From an uncultured Ellagibacter sp. (GTDB lineage: Bacteria; Actinomycetota; Coriobacteriia; Coriobacteriales; Eggerthellaceae), in contig NZ_CAKUBT010000031.1 of assembly GCF_934643285.1 (NCBI RefSeq), positions 1 to 14,552 of the forward strand: DNA of 14,552 nucleotides, given 5' to 3'. This document shows, in pieces, positions 1-6,351 of the stretch. The first letter of the stretch is position 1; every line of letters starts with the position of its first letter. A program made the position numbers and the translations under genes. The notes below the pieces were generated by a model. It saw only the letters and a list, made by a program, of their open reading frames with translations, made no database searches and was not told where the DNA came from.

Positions 1-374
1 TCGCCGAAGATGCTCATGGCGTGCGTGCCCACCGTGCGGCTTGCCACGTGCAAGACGCCCGGAAGGCGCTCGCCGGCGATGCGGTAGAGCACGGGAACCA
101 TGAGCATGAGGCCCTGGCTCGAAGTGAAGCTCGTTCCCAGGCCGCCCGCCTGCAGGACGCCGTGGATGGCCCCAATAGCGCCCGCCTCGGACTGCATTTC
201 GGTCAGCTGCACGCGCTGGCCGAACATGTTCAGACGGCCCTGGGCGCTCCAGCGGTCGGTGTGCTCGGCCATGGGCGAAGACGGCGTGATGGGGTAGATC
301 GCCGCCACCTCGGTGAAGTCGTAGGCGACATGGGCCGCAGCCTCGTTGCCGTCAACCGTTACGTAGTTGCTCAT
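1..374 (-). CDS. nifJ: Pyruvate:ferredoxin (flavodoxin) oxidoreductase, N-terminal part (cut by window start)
   Basis: The 124 readable residues match the start of the large single-chain pyruvate:ferredoxin oxidoreductases (about 1,170 residues when complete). These cytoplasmic enzymes use thiamine diphosphate and Fe-S clusters to turn pyruvate and CoA into acetyl-CoA, CO2 and reduced ferredoxin. Seen directly: an N-terminal DGNEAAAHVAY segment, the family hallmark AIYPITPSSPMAE at about residues 24-36, then LTEMQSEAGAIGA and a TSSQGLMLMVP stretch that belong to domain I. The ATG is preceded by a purine-rich GGGGAGAGGG, a little far from the start. The gene begins 87 bases after the stop of the acyl-CoA synthetase fusion on the same strand, with a hairpin between them, so it may be read through from that operon. 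A 2-oxoacid oxidoreductase with another substrate is possible, but the N-terminus looks like the pyruvate enzyme. Confidence 0.93.
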   Translation of the reverse strand, partial: MSNYVTVDGNEAAAHVAYDFTEVAAIYPITPSSPMAEHTDRWSAQGRLNMFGQRVQLTEMQSEAGAIGAIHGVLQAGGLGTSFTSSQGLMLMVPVLYRIAGERLPGVLHVASRTVGTHAMSIFG

Positions 375-412
375 CTTTTAGTCCCTCTCCCCGGCAATGG
401 TGCCAAACGCAA

Positions 413-438
413 GCGGGGGCGCGCATGACGGCCCCCGC
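413..438 (-). terminator. Intergenic hairpin between acyl-CoA synthetase fusion and nifJ
   Basis: A perfect 8-bp GC stem (GCGGGGGC pairing with GCCCCCGC, 10-base loop) lies 24 bases past the stop of the fusion gene. On the minus strand it is followed by TTGCGTTT, a poor T-tract. It could be a weak terminator or a processing/stability stem that adjusts nifJ expression relative to the upstream genes. The stem is seen directly; the function is inferred. Confidence 0.45.
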
Positions 439-461
439 AAAACGGTCGTTCTCGATACAGG

Positions 462-2954
462 TTACTTCTTCACGACGTCCTGAAGCCCCAGTTCCTCAAC
501 GGCGGCTTCCCTCATCTTGTACTTGAGGATCTTGCCGGCGGCGTTCATGGGGAAGGAGTCCACGAACTTGATGTAGCGAGGCACCTTATGACGCGCGATG
601 TTGCTCATCATGAACTCGCGAATCTCGTCTTCGGTCATGGACTCGCCCTCCATGAGGATGATGCAGGCCATGGCCTCCTCGCCGTACTTCTTGTCGGGCA
701 CGCCTACGACCTGGCAGTCGCTCACCTTGGGGTGCGTGATGACGAAGTCCTCGATTTCCTTGGGATAGATGTTCTCGCCGCCGCGGATGATCATGTCCTT
801 CAGGCGGCCGGTGGCGACGAAGCAGCCGCGATCATCGCGCATGAGCAGGTCGCCGGAATGCAGCCAGCCGTCCTCGTCCACCGTCTTGAAGGTGGCGTCG
901 GGCATCTTGTAGTAGCCCTTCATGATGTTGTAGCCGCGCGAGCAGAATTCCCCGACCTCGCCGTTGGGTAGCTCCTCGCCTGTCTCCGGGTCGATAATCT
1001 TGCACTGGACGTGCGGGAACGCGTAGCCGACCGTCTCCGTGCGCAGGTCGAGCGGGTCGGTCCAGGCGCTCATCGTGGAACCCGGGGCCGACTCGGTCTG
1101 ACCGTACACCGACACGATGCCGGTCATGTTCATCTCGTCGGGCTGGGCGGCGCGCTTCATGAGCTCGGGCGGGCAGCCGGCACCTGCCATGATGCCTGTG
1201 CGCATGTGGCTGAAGTCGGTCTTGCGATAGTCCTCGTGGTTGAACATCGCGATGAACATCGTGGGGACGCCGTTGAAGGCCGTGATCTTCTCCTGCGTGA
1301 TGCAGTGCAGAGACGCCTTGGCGCTGAAGTAGGGCATCGGGCATAAGGTCGCGCCGTGCGTCATGGACGAGGTCATCGATAGGGTCATGCCGAAGCAGTG
1401 GAACATGGGCACGTGGATCATGAAGCGGTCTGCGGTGGACAGGCCCATGCGGTCGCCGATGCACTTGCCGTCGTTCACGACGTTGCGGTGCGTGAGCATG
1501 ACACCCTTGGGGAATCCCGTGGTGCCGGAGGTGTACTGCATGTTGCAGACGTCGTCGGGGCGAACGTCGGCGGCCATGCGCTGAATCTTCTCCAACGGCA
1601 CGAGCTCGGCGCGCTCCATGGCCTCATCGAAGGTGAGGCAGCCGGGCATTTCGAACCCGACGGTCACGACGTTGCGCAGGAAGGGAAGCTTCTTGCAGTG
1701 CAGCTGCTCGCCGGGCTTGGTCTCGGCGATCTCGGGGCATAGCTCGTTGATGATCTGGCGATAGTTGGAATCCAGGGCGCTCTCGACCATGACAAGCGTG
1801 TGCGTGTCGGACTGGCGCAGCAGGTACTCGGCCTCGTGGATCTTGTAGGCGGTGTTCACCGTGACGAGCACGGCACCGATCTTGGTGGCCGCCCAGAAGG
1901 TGATGTACCAAGCGGGCACGTTGGTGGCCCAGATGGCGACCTTGCTGCCAGCCTTCACGCCCATGGAGACGAGCGCGCGGGCGAACGTGTCAACGTCGTC
2001 GCGGAACTCCTCGTAAGTGCGCGTGTAGTCGAGCGTCGTGTACTTAAAACAGTACTGGTCGGGGAAGCATTCGACCATCTTGTCGAGCACTTGCGGGAAG
2101 GTCAAGTCGATAAGCTCGTCTTTCTTCCACACGTACTCGCCTGAGCCGTCGTGGTTGAGGTAGAGCGTGCGGCGCTTGCCACGGGTGTCCTCGAAGCGCT
2201 CCATGTAGTTCACGAAGTGAGGGAAGATGACCTCCATGTCGGTGAGGTCGGGCATCCATGCAGGGTCCCACTCCAGCGACACGTAGCCGTCGTAGTCGAT
2301 GGAGGAAAGCGCGCGCACGACCTCGTCGATGGGCAGGGTTCCCTCGCCAACCAGGTTGAAGCTTCCGTCGTCATCGGAATCGCGCATGTGCACGTGTTTG
2401 ATGTAGGCGCCTAAGTTCTTGACCGTCTGCGCGGGGGTTTCGCCGCCTGTGCGGTAGACGTTGTGGACATCCCACAGGGTGCCCAAATAGTCGCTCGCGT
2501 AGCGGTCCATGATGCCCGCCATGCGCGTGGTGCTGGAGAAGATGCCGCTCGACTCGATCAGCAAGACGACGTCGCTGGCTTCCGCGTAGGGCACGAGCTC
2601 GGCCAGTGCGGCATGGATAGCGTCCTCATCATCGTTTTGCGCCACGACGACGACCCGCTCGACGCCGGCGGCGGCAGCGAGGTCGATGAGGTTTTTGGCA
2701 GCTTTGATTTGCTCTTCGCCCGCCGAGATGTCGACGGGCGAATCGAGCGCGGGGATGCATAAGCCCTTGTCGCGCAACGTGCGGGCGGTAGCCTGGGTGT
2801 TGTAGCGCTCAAGCGGGCCGCCCTTGCCGGTGAAGACAGTGTTGATGATGGGGTTGTGGATCTCGATGCCGGAGAAATCCATCTCAAGCGCGGTGTTCAC
2901 CAGCTCGTCCCAAGAGTGGTCGGCCCAGCCGCGGGTGGAAAAGGAAAGCTTCAT
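462..2954 (-). CDS. Fusion protein: sugar-phosphate isomerase/epimerase-type TIM barrel + AMP-forming acyl-CoA synthetase
   Basis: One unbroken 830-residue frame joins two enzymes. Residues 1 to about 255 are an AP-endonuclease-2/xylose-isomerase-like TIM barrel with the metal-ligand pattern intact: E134, D162 and H164 (WDVHNVY), H187/H189 (KHVHMRD), and E228 (GYVSLEWD). Residues about 275-830 are an ANL-superfamily acyl-CoA synthetase with YTSGTTGFPKG (474-484), YGQTES (617-622), DGWLHSGDL (695-703), GRLKDMIIRGGENIYP (716-731) and the C-terminal catalytic lysine K808 in NAAGKI. This half should activate a carboxylic acid with ATP to an acyl-adenylate and then a CoA thioester, and it looks like a medium- or long-chain FadD-type ligase. 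The substrate of either half cannot be read from sequence. Its start overlaps the stop of the LeuA-like gene by one base, so translational coupling is likely. I do not know a characterised protein with this architecture. Confidence 0.9.
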   Translation of the reverse strand: MKLSFSTRGWADHSWDELVNTALEMDFSGIEIHNPIINTVFTGKGGPLERYNTQATARTLRDKGLCIPALDSPVDISAGEEQIKAAKNLIDLAAAAGVERVVVVAQNDDEDAIHAALAELVPYAEASDVVLLIESSGIFSSTTRMAGIMDRYASDYLGTLWDVHNVYRTGGETPAQTVKNLGAYIKHVHMRDSDDDGSFNLVGEGTLPIDEVVRALSSIDYDGYVSLEWDPAWMPDLTDMEVIFPHFVNYMERFEDTRGKRRTLYLNHDGSGEYVWKKDELIDLTFPQVLDKMVECFPDQYCFKYTTLDYTRTYEEFRDDVDTFARALVSMGVKAGSKVAIWATNVPAWYITFWAATKIGAVLVTVNTAYKIHEAEYLLRQSDTHTLVMVESALDSNYRQIINELCPEIAETKPGEQLHCKKLPFLRNVVTVGFEMPGCLTFDEAMERAELVPLEKIQRMAADVRPDDVCNMQYTSGTTGFPKGVMLTHRNVVNDGKCIGDRMGLSTADRFMIHVPMFHCFGMTLSMTSSMTHGATLCPMPYFSAKASLHCITQEKITAFNGVPTMFIAMFNHEDYRKTDFSHMRTGIMAGAGCPPELMKRAAQPDEMNMTGIVSVYGQTESAPGSTMSAWTDPLDLRTETVGYAFPHVQCKIIDPETGEELPNGEVGEFCSRGYNIMKGYYKMPDATFKTVDEDGWLHSGDLLMRDDRGCFVATGRLKDMIIRGGENIYPKEIEDFVITHPKVSDCQVVGVPDKKYGEEAMACIILMEGESMTEDEIREFMMSNIARHKVPRYIKFVDSFPMNAAGKILKYKMREAAVEELGLQDVVKK

Positions 2955-4369
2955 TAGTTCTGCTCCTCGTAAGCAATCTTGTTGAGCGCGTTGATGTAGG
3001 CGCGGATGCTGGACTCCACGATGTCGGTGGAGATGCCGCGACCGGAATAGACCTTGCCGTCGGCGATGAGCTTCACAATGGACTCGCCCATGGCCTCGCG
3101 TCCCTCGGTGACCGCCTGAATGCGGAAGTCGTCGAGCTCGTAGTGCTTGCCCACGACCGACTCGATGGACTTAAACGAGGAGTCGATGGGGCCATCGCCC
3201 AAGGAAACCGCCTCGATGGCCTCGCCGTCCTTGCGCAGGGAGATGTGGGAGGTCGCCTTGAAGCTCAAACCGGCGTTGATGACATAGCCCTCAAGGATAT
3301 AGGTGGGAGGCACCTGTAGGGCAGCGGAGGCCACGATGGCGTCGAGCTCGGTCGCGCCCACGCGCTCCTTGCTGGCGGCGATCTTCTTGAATGCCTCGAA
3401 CACCGCGGCGGCGTCTTCGTCGGAGAGGCTGTAGCCCAACCGCTCGACATACTGCATGACGGTGTCCTGGTCGTCGCCGGCGGTGAGCACGATTCCCTCG
3501 ACCGCCTCGGAAACGGAGCCGGTGAACTGGGCCGCCTTGGAGCGGTCCTCGCAGCACAGGCGCGCGATCTGATTCATGGCGCGCTTGAGCTCGGTCACGC
3601 GGACGTGGCACTGGGCGTCCAGAGCGTCGGACTTCGCCGCGAGGATTCTCGCCACATTGTCGAGCGCGACGACGCCCATGGGGTAGGTCGTCGCCTTGAC
3701 CAGGGAGGCGCCTGCCATGACGCCCGCAACGGCGCAAGCGTCTGCCATGTTGAGGTTGTTGCAGCACGAAATACCCAGCTCGATTTCAGCAAGTTGGGGA
3801 GCGGCCTTGAAGAGGTCGCCGATGAACTGGGCAAACTCCTCGGGCAGCATGGAGCCCGCGGCGTCGCACACGGTCACCGTCTTGGCGCCGGCGCGGGTGA
3901 CGGCCTCGATGACCTTAGCCAGATAGGCAACGTCGGTGCGGGTGGCGTCGATGGCGACGAACTCGACGTCGTCGGTGAGCTCGGCGCACTTGGCAACGGC
4001 ACGGGCGGCGTCGTCGATGAGCGCGTCGGCCTTCTTGCACTGGATGTATTCCATGCACGAGGGGCTCACCGCGGCCTCGACCTGTAGGCGGACGTGCTGC
4101 GCGCCCTTCGCGGCGCTCCAAACCGCCTCGATACTCTCATCGTCCATCTTCACCGGAACGGCGAGCGTGCTGTTCTTCACGAGAGAGGCGATCGACTTGA
4201 TTCGCAGGCTGTCCACCTTTGAGGACTCGATGCCCTCGACCTCGATGGCGGCGACGCCGATACGGTCGAGTATCTTCACGATCTCAAGCTTTTCCTTGAA
4301 GGATAGGGAGAGCGCCTTCGAGGCAGCTGCTTCCCTCATCGTGATGTCACTGACGCGTATGTCTCTCAT
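2954..4369 (-). CDS. LeuA-like (2-isopropylmalate synthase family) protein with degenerate active site
   Basis: This 471-residue protein has the layout of 2-isopropylmalate synthase: a DRE-TIM metallolyase barrel (about 1-260), a linker subdomain, and a clear LeuA-type C-terminal regulatory domain (about 355-468) with GDGPIDSSF and SGRGISTDIVESSIRAYINALN. The residues that make the family work are altered. The usual RDGEQ is R12-E13-AAA. The metal-binding HxH(ND) motif is S201-C-C203-NN. The FSPED motif is FVAID (137-141). The GIH histidine of the linker subdomain is V294. IDATRTD and DAAGSMLPEEF remain canonical. Either it uses a different chemistry or it is a non-catalytic, ligand-sensing partner. 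SD CAGGAG lies 6 bases before the ATG. It is the first gene of the run and shares one base with the next gene. Assignment as true LeuA is doubtful. Confidence 0.88.
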   Translation of the reverse strand: MRDIRVSDITMREAAASKALSLSFKEKLEIVKILDRIGVAAIEVEGIESSKVDSLRIKSIASLVKNSTLAVPVKMDDESIEAVWSAAKGAQHVRLQVEAAVSPSCMEYIQCKKADALIDDAARAVAKCAELTDDVEFVAIDATRTDVAYLAKVIEAVTRAGAKTVTVCDAAGSMLPEEFAQFIGDLFKAAPQLAEIELGISCCNNLNMADACAVAGVMAGASLVKATTYPMGVVALDNVARILAAKSDALDAQCHVRVTELKRAMNQIARLCCEDRSKAAQFTGSVSEAVEGIVLTAGDDQDTVMQYVERLGYSLSDEDAAAVFEAFKKIAASKERVGATELDAIVASAALQVPPTYILEGYVINAGLSFKATSHISLRKDGEAIEAVSLGDGPIDSSFKSIESVVGKHYELDDFRIQAVTEGREAMGESIVKLIADGKVYSGRGISTDIVESSIRAYINALNKIAYEEQN

Positions 4370-4457
4370 GTACGACTCCTGACTTATACCAATCGTTCCC
4401 TAGGAAGTGCCTGCGGCAATCCCAACCGATGTGCCCGCGGGCAGTCAAACACCTACC

Positions 4458-4529
4458 TTAGCGCTAAAGTTTGCATTATCGCACCTCATGCGCAAGCAAG
4501 CGGTAAAAACTGCCAATTTTAGCGGTAAA
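4458..4529. promoter_or_regulatory. Three TTAGCGSTAA operator-like motifs around the promoter of the LeuA-like operon
   Basis: TTAGCGCTAA at 4458-4467 is a perfect 10-bp palindrome. CAAGCGGTAA (4497-4506) and TTAGCGGTAA (4519-4528) are imperfect copies, and all three are followed by A. Centres are 39 and 22 bases apart. On the minus strand a -10-like GATAAT (4480-4475) lies between copies one and two. Copy one then falls near the predicted transcription start (about 4468) and copy two over the -35 position (CCGCTT, 17-base spacer). This placement suggests a dimeric repressor or regulator that controls the operon. The motifs are direct observation; the role is inference. Confidence 0.45.
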
Positions 4530-4600
4530 CGCCGATTCGCTTCTGCATTTCTGCGCCTTCACGTCCCAAGACCGCCCGATGTCGCCCCAGCTGCTGGTAG

Positions 4601-4810
4601 CGCGCGGGGAATCGACCGCCTGCTCAGTCGAATTCAGATAACAGGGGCGGAATAGGCGCAGGTGCGAAGGCCATTATCGAGGTTGGCGTCGGGCTTGCCG
4701 TGGCCACGATCGCCCTTTTGCTTGTTGCCGCGGGTGATCGCTTTGCCACTAAAAAAGAACACCCTTTACGGCCGATTCTGGCACAGAAACCGAGGTATCC
4801 CACTATGTAG
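4601..4810 (+). pseudogene. Possible 5'-truncated remnant of a membrane protein
   Basis: After an in-frame stop (4598-4600) the frame stays open to TAG at 4808-4810 with no ATG, GTG or TTG near its beginning. From 4655 it encodes GAGAKAIIEVGVGLAVATIA, then LLLVAAGDRFATKKE. That is one convincing hydrophobic helix followed by a positively charged tail, as at the C-terminus of a transporter or other membrane protein. The natural end seems to be lost: the frame runs straight into the left inverted repeat of the MITE-like element at 4775. The family cannot be recognised from so short a piece. It could be a chance hydrophobic frame. Confidence 0.35.
4775..4803. repeat. Left terminal inverted repeat
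   Basis: Left arm of the MITE-like element. Compared with the right arm it differs at positions 4779, 4785, 4786 and 4802 only. Confidence 0.6.
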
Positions 4811-4891
4811 CCGCCAACCGAGCGAGCCTTTCAAAGTGAGCAACCCTTTGACCTGGTGTTTCTTCCTGAAGAGTTCTTTCGGCCCGGTGCA

Positions 4892-4916
4892 TCCCCCTCG
4901 ATAGGGGGCCTTCTTT
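4892..4916 (+). terminator. Hairpin inside the MITE-like element
   Basis: CCCCCT and AGGGGG pair around the tetraloop CGAT, and CCTTCTTT follows on the plus strand. It could stop plus-strand transcription that enters the element. There is no T-tract on the minus strand, so it is a weak candidate for ending the macrodomain/TIGR04076 transcripts. Confidence 0.35.
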
Positions 4917-4945
4917 GCGGGATACCTCGGTTTTCGTGCCTGAAT
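4917..4945. repeat. Right terminal inverted repeat
   Basis: Right arm of the MITE-like element, in reverse orientation to 4775-4803. It lies 60 bases past the stop codon of the TIGR04076-type gene. Confidence 0.6.
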
Positions 4946-5004
4946 TTCCCTTCTGGCGCGTTCTTTTTCTCGGACGCGGGGAAAGTCGGTTCGTAAGTTG
5001 GGCG

Positions 5005-5427
5005 CTATCCCGTGTAGGCGTCTTCCTTGCTGCAGGAGAAGTCGTGACCAGCCAAGAACGCCTCGTCTTCGGCGCTTTCCGGAACGTCGATACGCTCGAT
5101 TTTGAACACGACGGGACGGGTTCCGTCATTGCAACAAGCGATCATGATGCGCTCGTCGTTTGCCCAGTTCTTCATGATGGCGCCGCCTGCAAGCGCCGTA
5201 TAGATGTAGCGGCTTACGGCGTCCCATGCCTCCGCGCAGGGGAACGGCGGGTTGAGCTCTCTCCCAAAGTGATAGAAGTCGTCCTTTCCGGCCTCGCGCT
5301 CGAACAGATATTCCTGTCCTACTTCAAAGCAGGGGCAGGGACCGCTTTCGGGGTCTGCGAGATAGTCCTTCTGGAGCTCGGGGAACAGCTTCTTATCGAT
5401 GACCGTCACTTTGCACTTGTGCTTCAA
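5005..5427 (-). CDS. TIGR04076-type small conserved protein
   Basis: This 140-residue soluble protein has features I associate with the uncharacterised TIGR04076 family: an N-terminal KCKVTVIDKKLFPELQKDY segment, CPCFEVGQEYLF, a central AWDAVSRYIYTALAGG, and a conserved end ACCNDGTRPVVFKIERID. Its biochemical function is unknown. The start is a TTG (5427-5425), supported by a strong GAGGAAAGG 6 bases upstream; no ATG is available at the N-terminus. The C-terminal tail after RID is acidic and looks less conserved. It follows the macrodomain gene on the same strand after 135 bases that contain a perfect TATAAT. It may therefore have its own promoter, but it could still belong to the same regulon. 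No membrane segment or signal peptide is visible. Confidence 0.8.
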   Translation of the reverse strand: MKHKCKVTVIDKKLFPELQKDYLADPESGPCPCFEVGQEYLFEREAGKDDFYHFGRELNPPFPCAEAWDAVSRYIYTALAGGAIMKNWANDERIMIACCNDGTRPVVFKIERIDVPESAEDEAFLAGHDFSCSKEDAYTG

Positions 5428-5471
5428 AGTTGCCCTTTCCTCGTGGCGCCCAGTGGTGTTCTCTCCTGCGG

Positions 5472-5477
5472 ATTATA
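5472..5477 (-). promoter_or_regulatory. Candidate -10 box (TATAAT) for the TIGR04076-type gene
   Basis: A consensus TATAAT on the minus strand lies 45 bases before the TTG start. No good -35 is found at 16-18 bases. The surrounding ATTATAAT is nearly self-complementary, so direction is uncertain. Confidence 0.4.
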
Positions 5478-5495
5478 ATTCAGTTGCAGATTGTC

Positions 5496-5523
5496 GCGGC
5501 GCGTCCGCCCCCGATTGCGCCGC
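5496..5523 (-). other. GC hairpin downstream of the macrodomain gene
   Basis: GCGGCGC and GCGCCGC form a perfect 7-bp stem with a 14-base loop, 40 bases past the macrodomain stop. There is no T-tract on the minus strand, so this is more likely a 3'-end stability structure than an intrinsic terminator. Confidence 0.3.
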
Positions 5524-5562
5524 CGATAGGGCATTTTCCAAGCGCCATAGGATTCCCAGGCG

Positions 5563-6351
5563 TCATGCAATCCCGAGGATTTTCCGATAGAGCGCCTCGT
5601 CTCGATCGTCGAAGACATTGAAGACGATATCGATGTCCGTCTCGCGTTCTTCGAGCCATTCGCGCACTGTTCGAATGGCGATTCCCGCTGCCTCTTCCTG
5701 CGGAAAACCGAAAATGCCGGTTGAGATGCAGCAGAAGGCGATTGATCGCAGGCTGTACTTTGCGGCGAGGTCCAGGCAGCTTCGGTAGCACGATGCGAGC
5801 TGCTCGCGATGCGAGTCTGCGGGATATCCATTCGCGATGGGCCCGACGGTGTGGATGACGTGCCTGGCGGGCAAGTTGAAGGCGGGCGTGATCTTCGCCG
5901 CGCCGGTCGGCTCCTCATGGCCCTGCGCGTCCATGAGGCGGGCGCACTCGGCGCGCAGCTGAACCCCAGCGAATGTGTGAATGGCGTTGTCGATGCAGTG
6001 GTGGCCGGGCACCCAGCAACCGAGGAGCTGGCTGTTCGCGGCGTTCACGATGGCACCGACGGCAAGTGTGGTGATGTCGCCGCGCCAGAGACGAAGGCGT
6101 GGGTTGCTTGGCGATGGTGCGGCACCGTCGAGCGTGCTGATGCCGGCATCTGCGATTATCCCCTGCAGCAGCTCGTCTTGCGTCGAGAGCCATCCGGTGG
6201 CGGCGGGGGTCGGCGGTCGCGTGTTCACGAGCGCGCGAAATGCGCCCCACAGCTCATCGGCGTCTTCTGTTTCCGGCGGATTGAGAGCCCGCTCGCTGCA
6301 AAGGTCGGCAACAAGAGCTCTCAGCAGCTTCGTCTTCCTAGCGATGTCCAT
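5563..6351 (-). CDS. Zinc-type macrodomain protein (ADP-ribosyl hydrolase partner of SirTM)
   Basis: The 262 residues show an N-terminal helical extension (1 to about 85) and a macrodomain. It has LWRGDITTL (88-96), AIVNAANS (100-107), and the diagnostic zinc-macro motif C112-W-V-P-G-H-H118-C119-I-D-N, in which Cys/His/Cys bind Zn2+. TGAAKITPAFNLP, HVIHTVGP and STGIFGFP (210-217) follow. Zn-macrodomains linked to SirTM in Staphylococcus and Streptococcus remove the mono-ADP-ribose that the sirtuin adds to a protein. Here the ATG lies 14 bases inside the 3' end of the SirTM frame, which indicates translational coupling. Seen: motifs and overlap. Known from the family: de-ADP-ribosylation. Inferred: the same role here, although the target protein is not the usual lipoylated carrier. 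Confidence 0.92.
   Translation of the reverse strand: MDIARKTKLLRALVADLCSERALNPPETEDADELWGAFRALVNTRPPTPAATGWLSTQDELLQGIIADAGISTLDGAAPSPSNPRLRLWRGDITTLAVGAIVNAANSQLLGCWVPGHHCIDNAIHTFAGVQLRAECARLMDAQGHEEPTGAAKITPAFNLPARHVIHTVGPIANGYPADSHREQLASCYRSCLDLAAKYSLRSIAFCCISTGIFGFPQEEAAGIAIRTVREWLEERETDIDIVFNVFDDRDEALYRKILGIA

Larger units (their letters stand above)
4775..4945. mobile_element. MITE-like element with 29-bp terminal inverted repeats
   Basis: Bases 4775-4803 and 4917-4945 are inverted copies that match at 25 of 29 positions. The core shared string is AAACCGAGGTATCCC, and the outer ends read ATTCtGGCAC and ATTCaGGCAC. The enclosed 113 bases encode no protein with a start codon that I can support. 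They contain a short perfect hairpin (CCCCCT-CGAT-AGGGGG, 4892-4907) followed by CCTTCTTT. Size (about 161-171 bp), structure and lack of a transposase fit a miniature inverted-repeat element mobilised in trans, or a collapsed insertion sequence. No clear target-site duplication could be seen. Confidence 0.55.

Noticed and set aside
4383..4391. Extended -10 (TGGTATAAG, minus strand) directly before the LeuA-like gene
   Set aside because: It would put the transcription start inside the Shine-Dalgarno, about 7 bases from the ATG, so the GATAAT at 4475-4480 is preferred.
4803..5129. 108-residue minus-strand frame crossing the MITE-like element
   Set aside because: It is out of frame with the TIGR04076-type gene over most of its length and continues through an inverted repeat, with no domain or Shine-Dalgarno.
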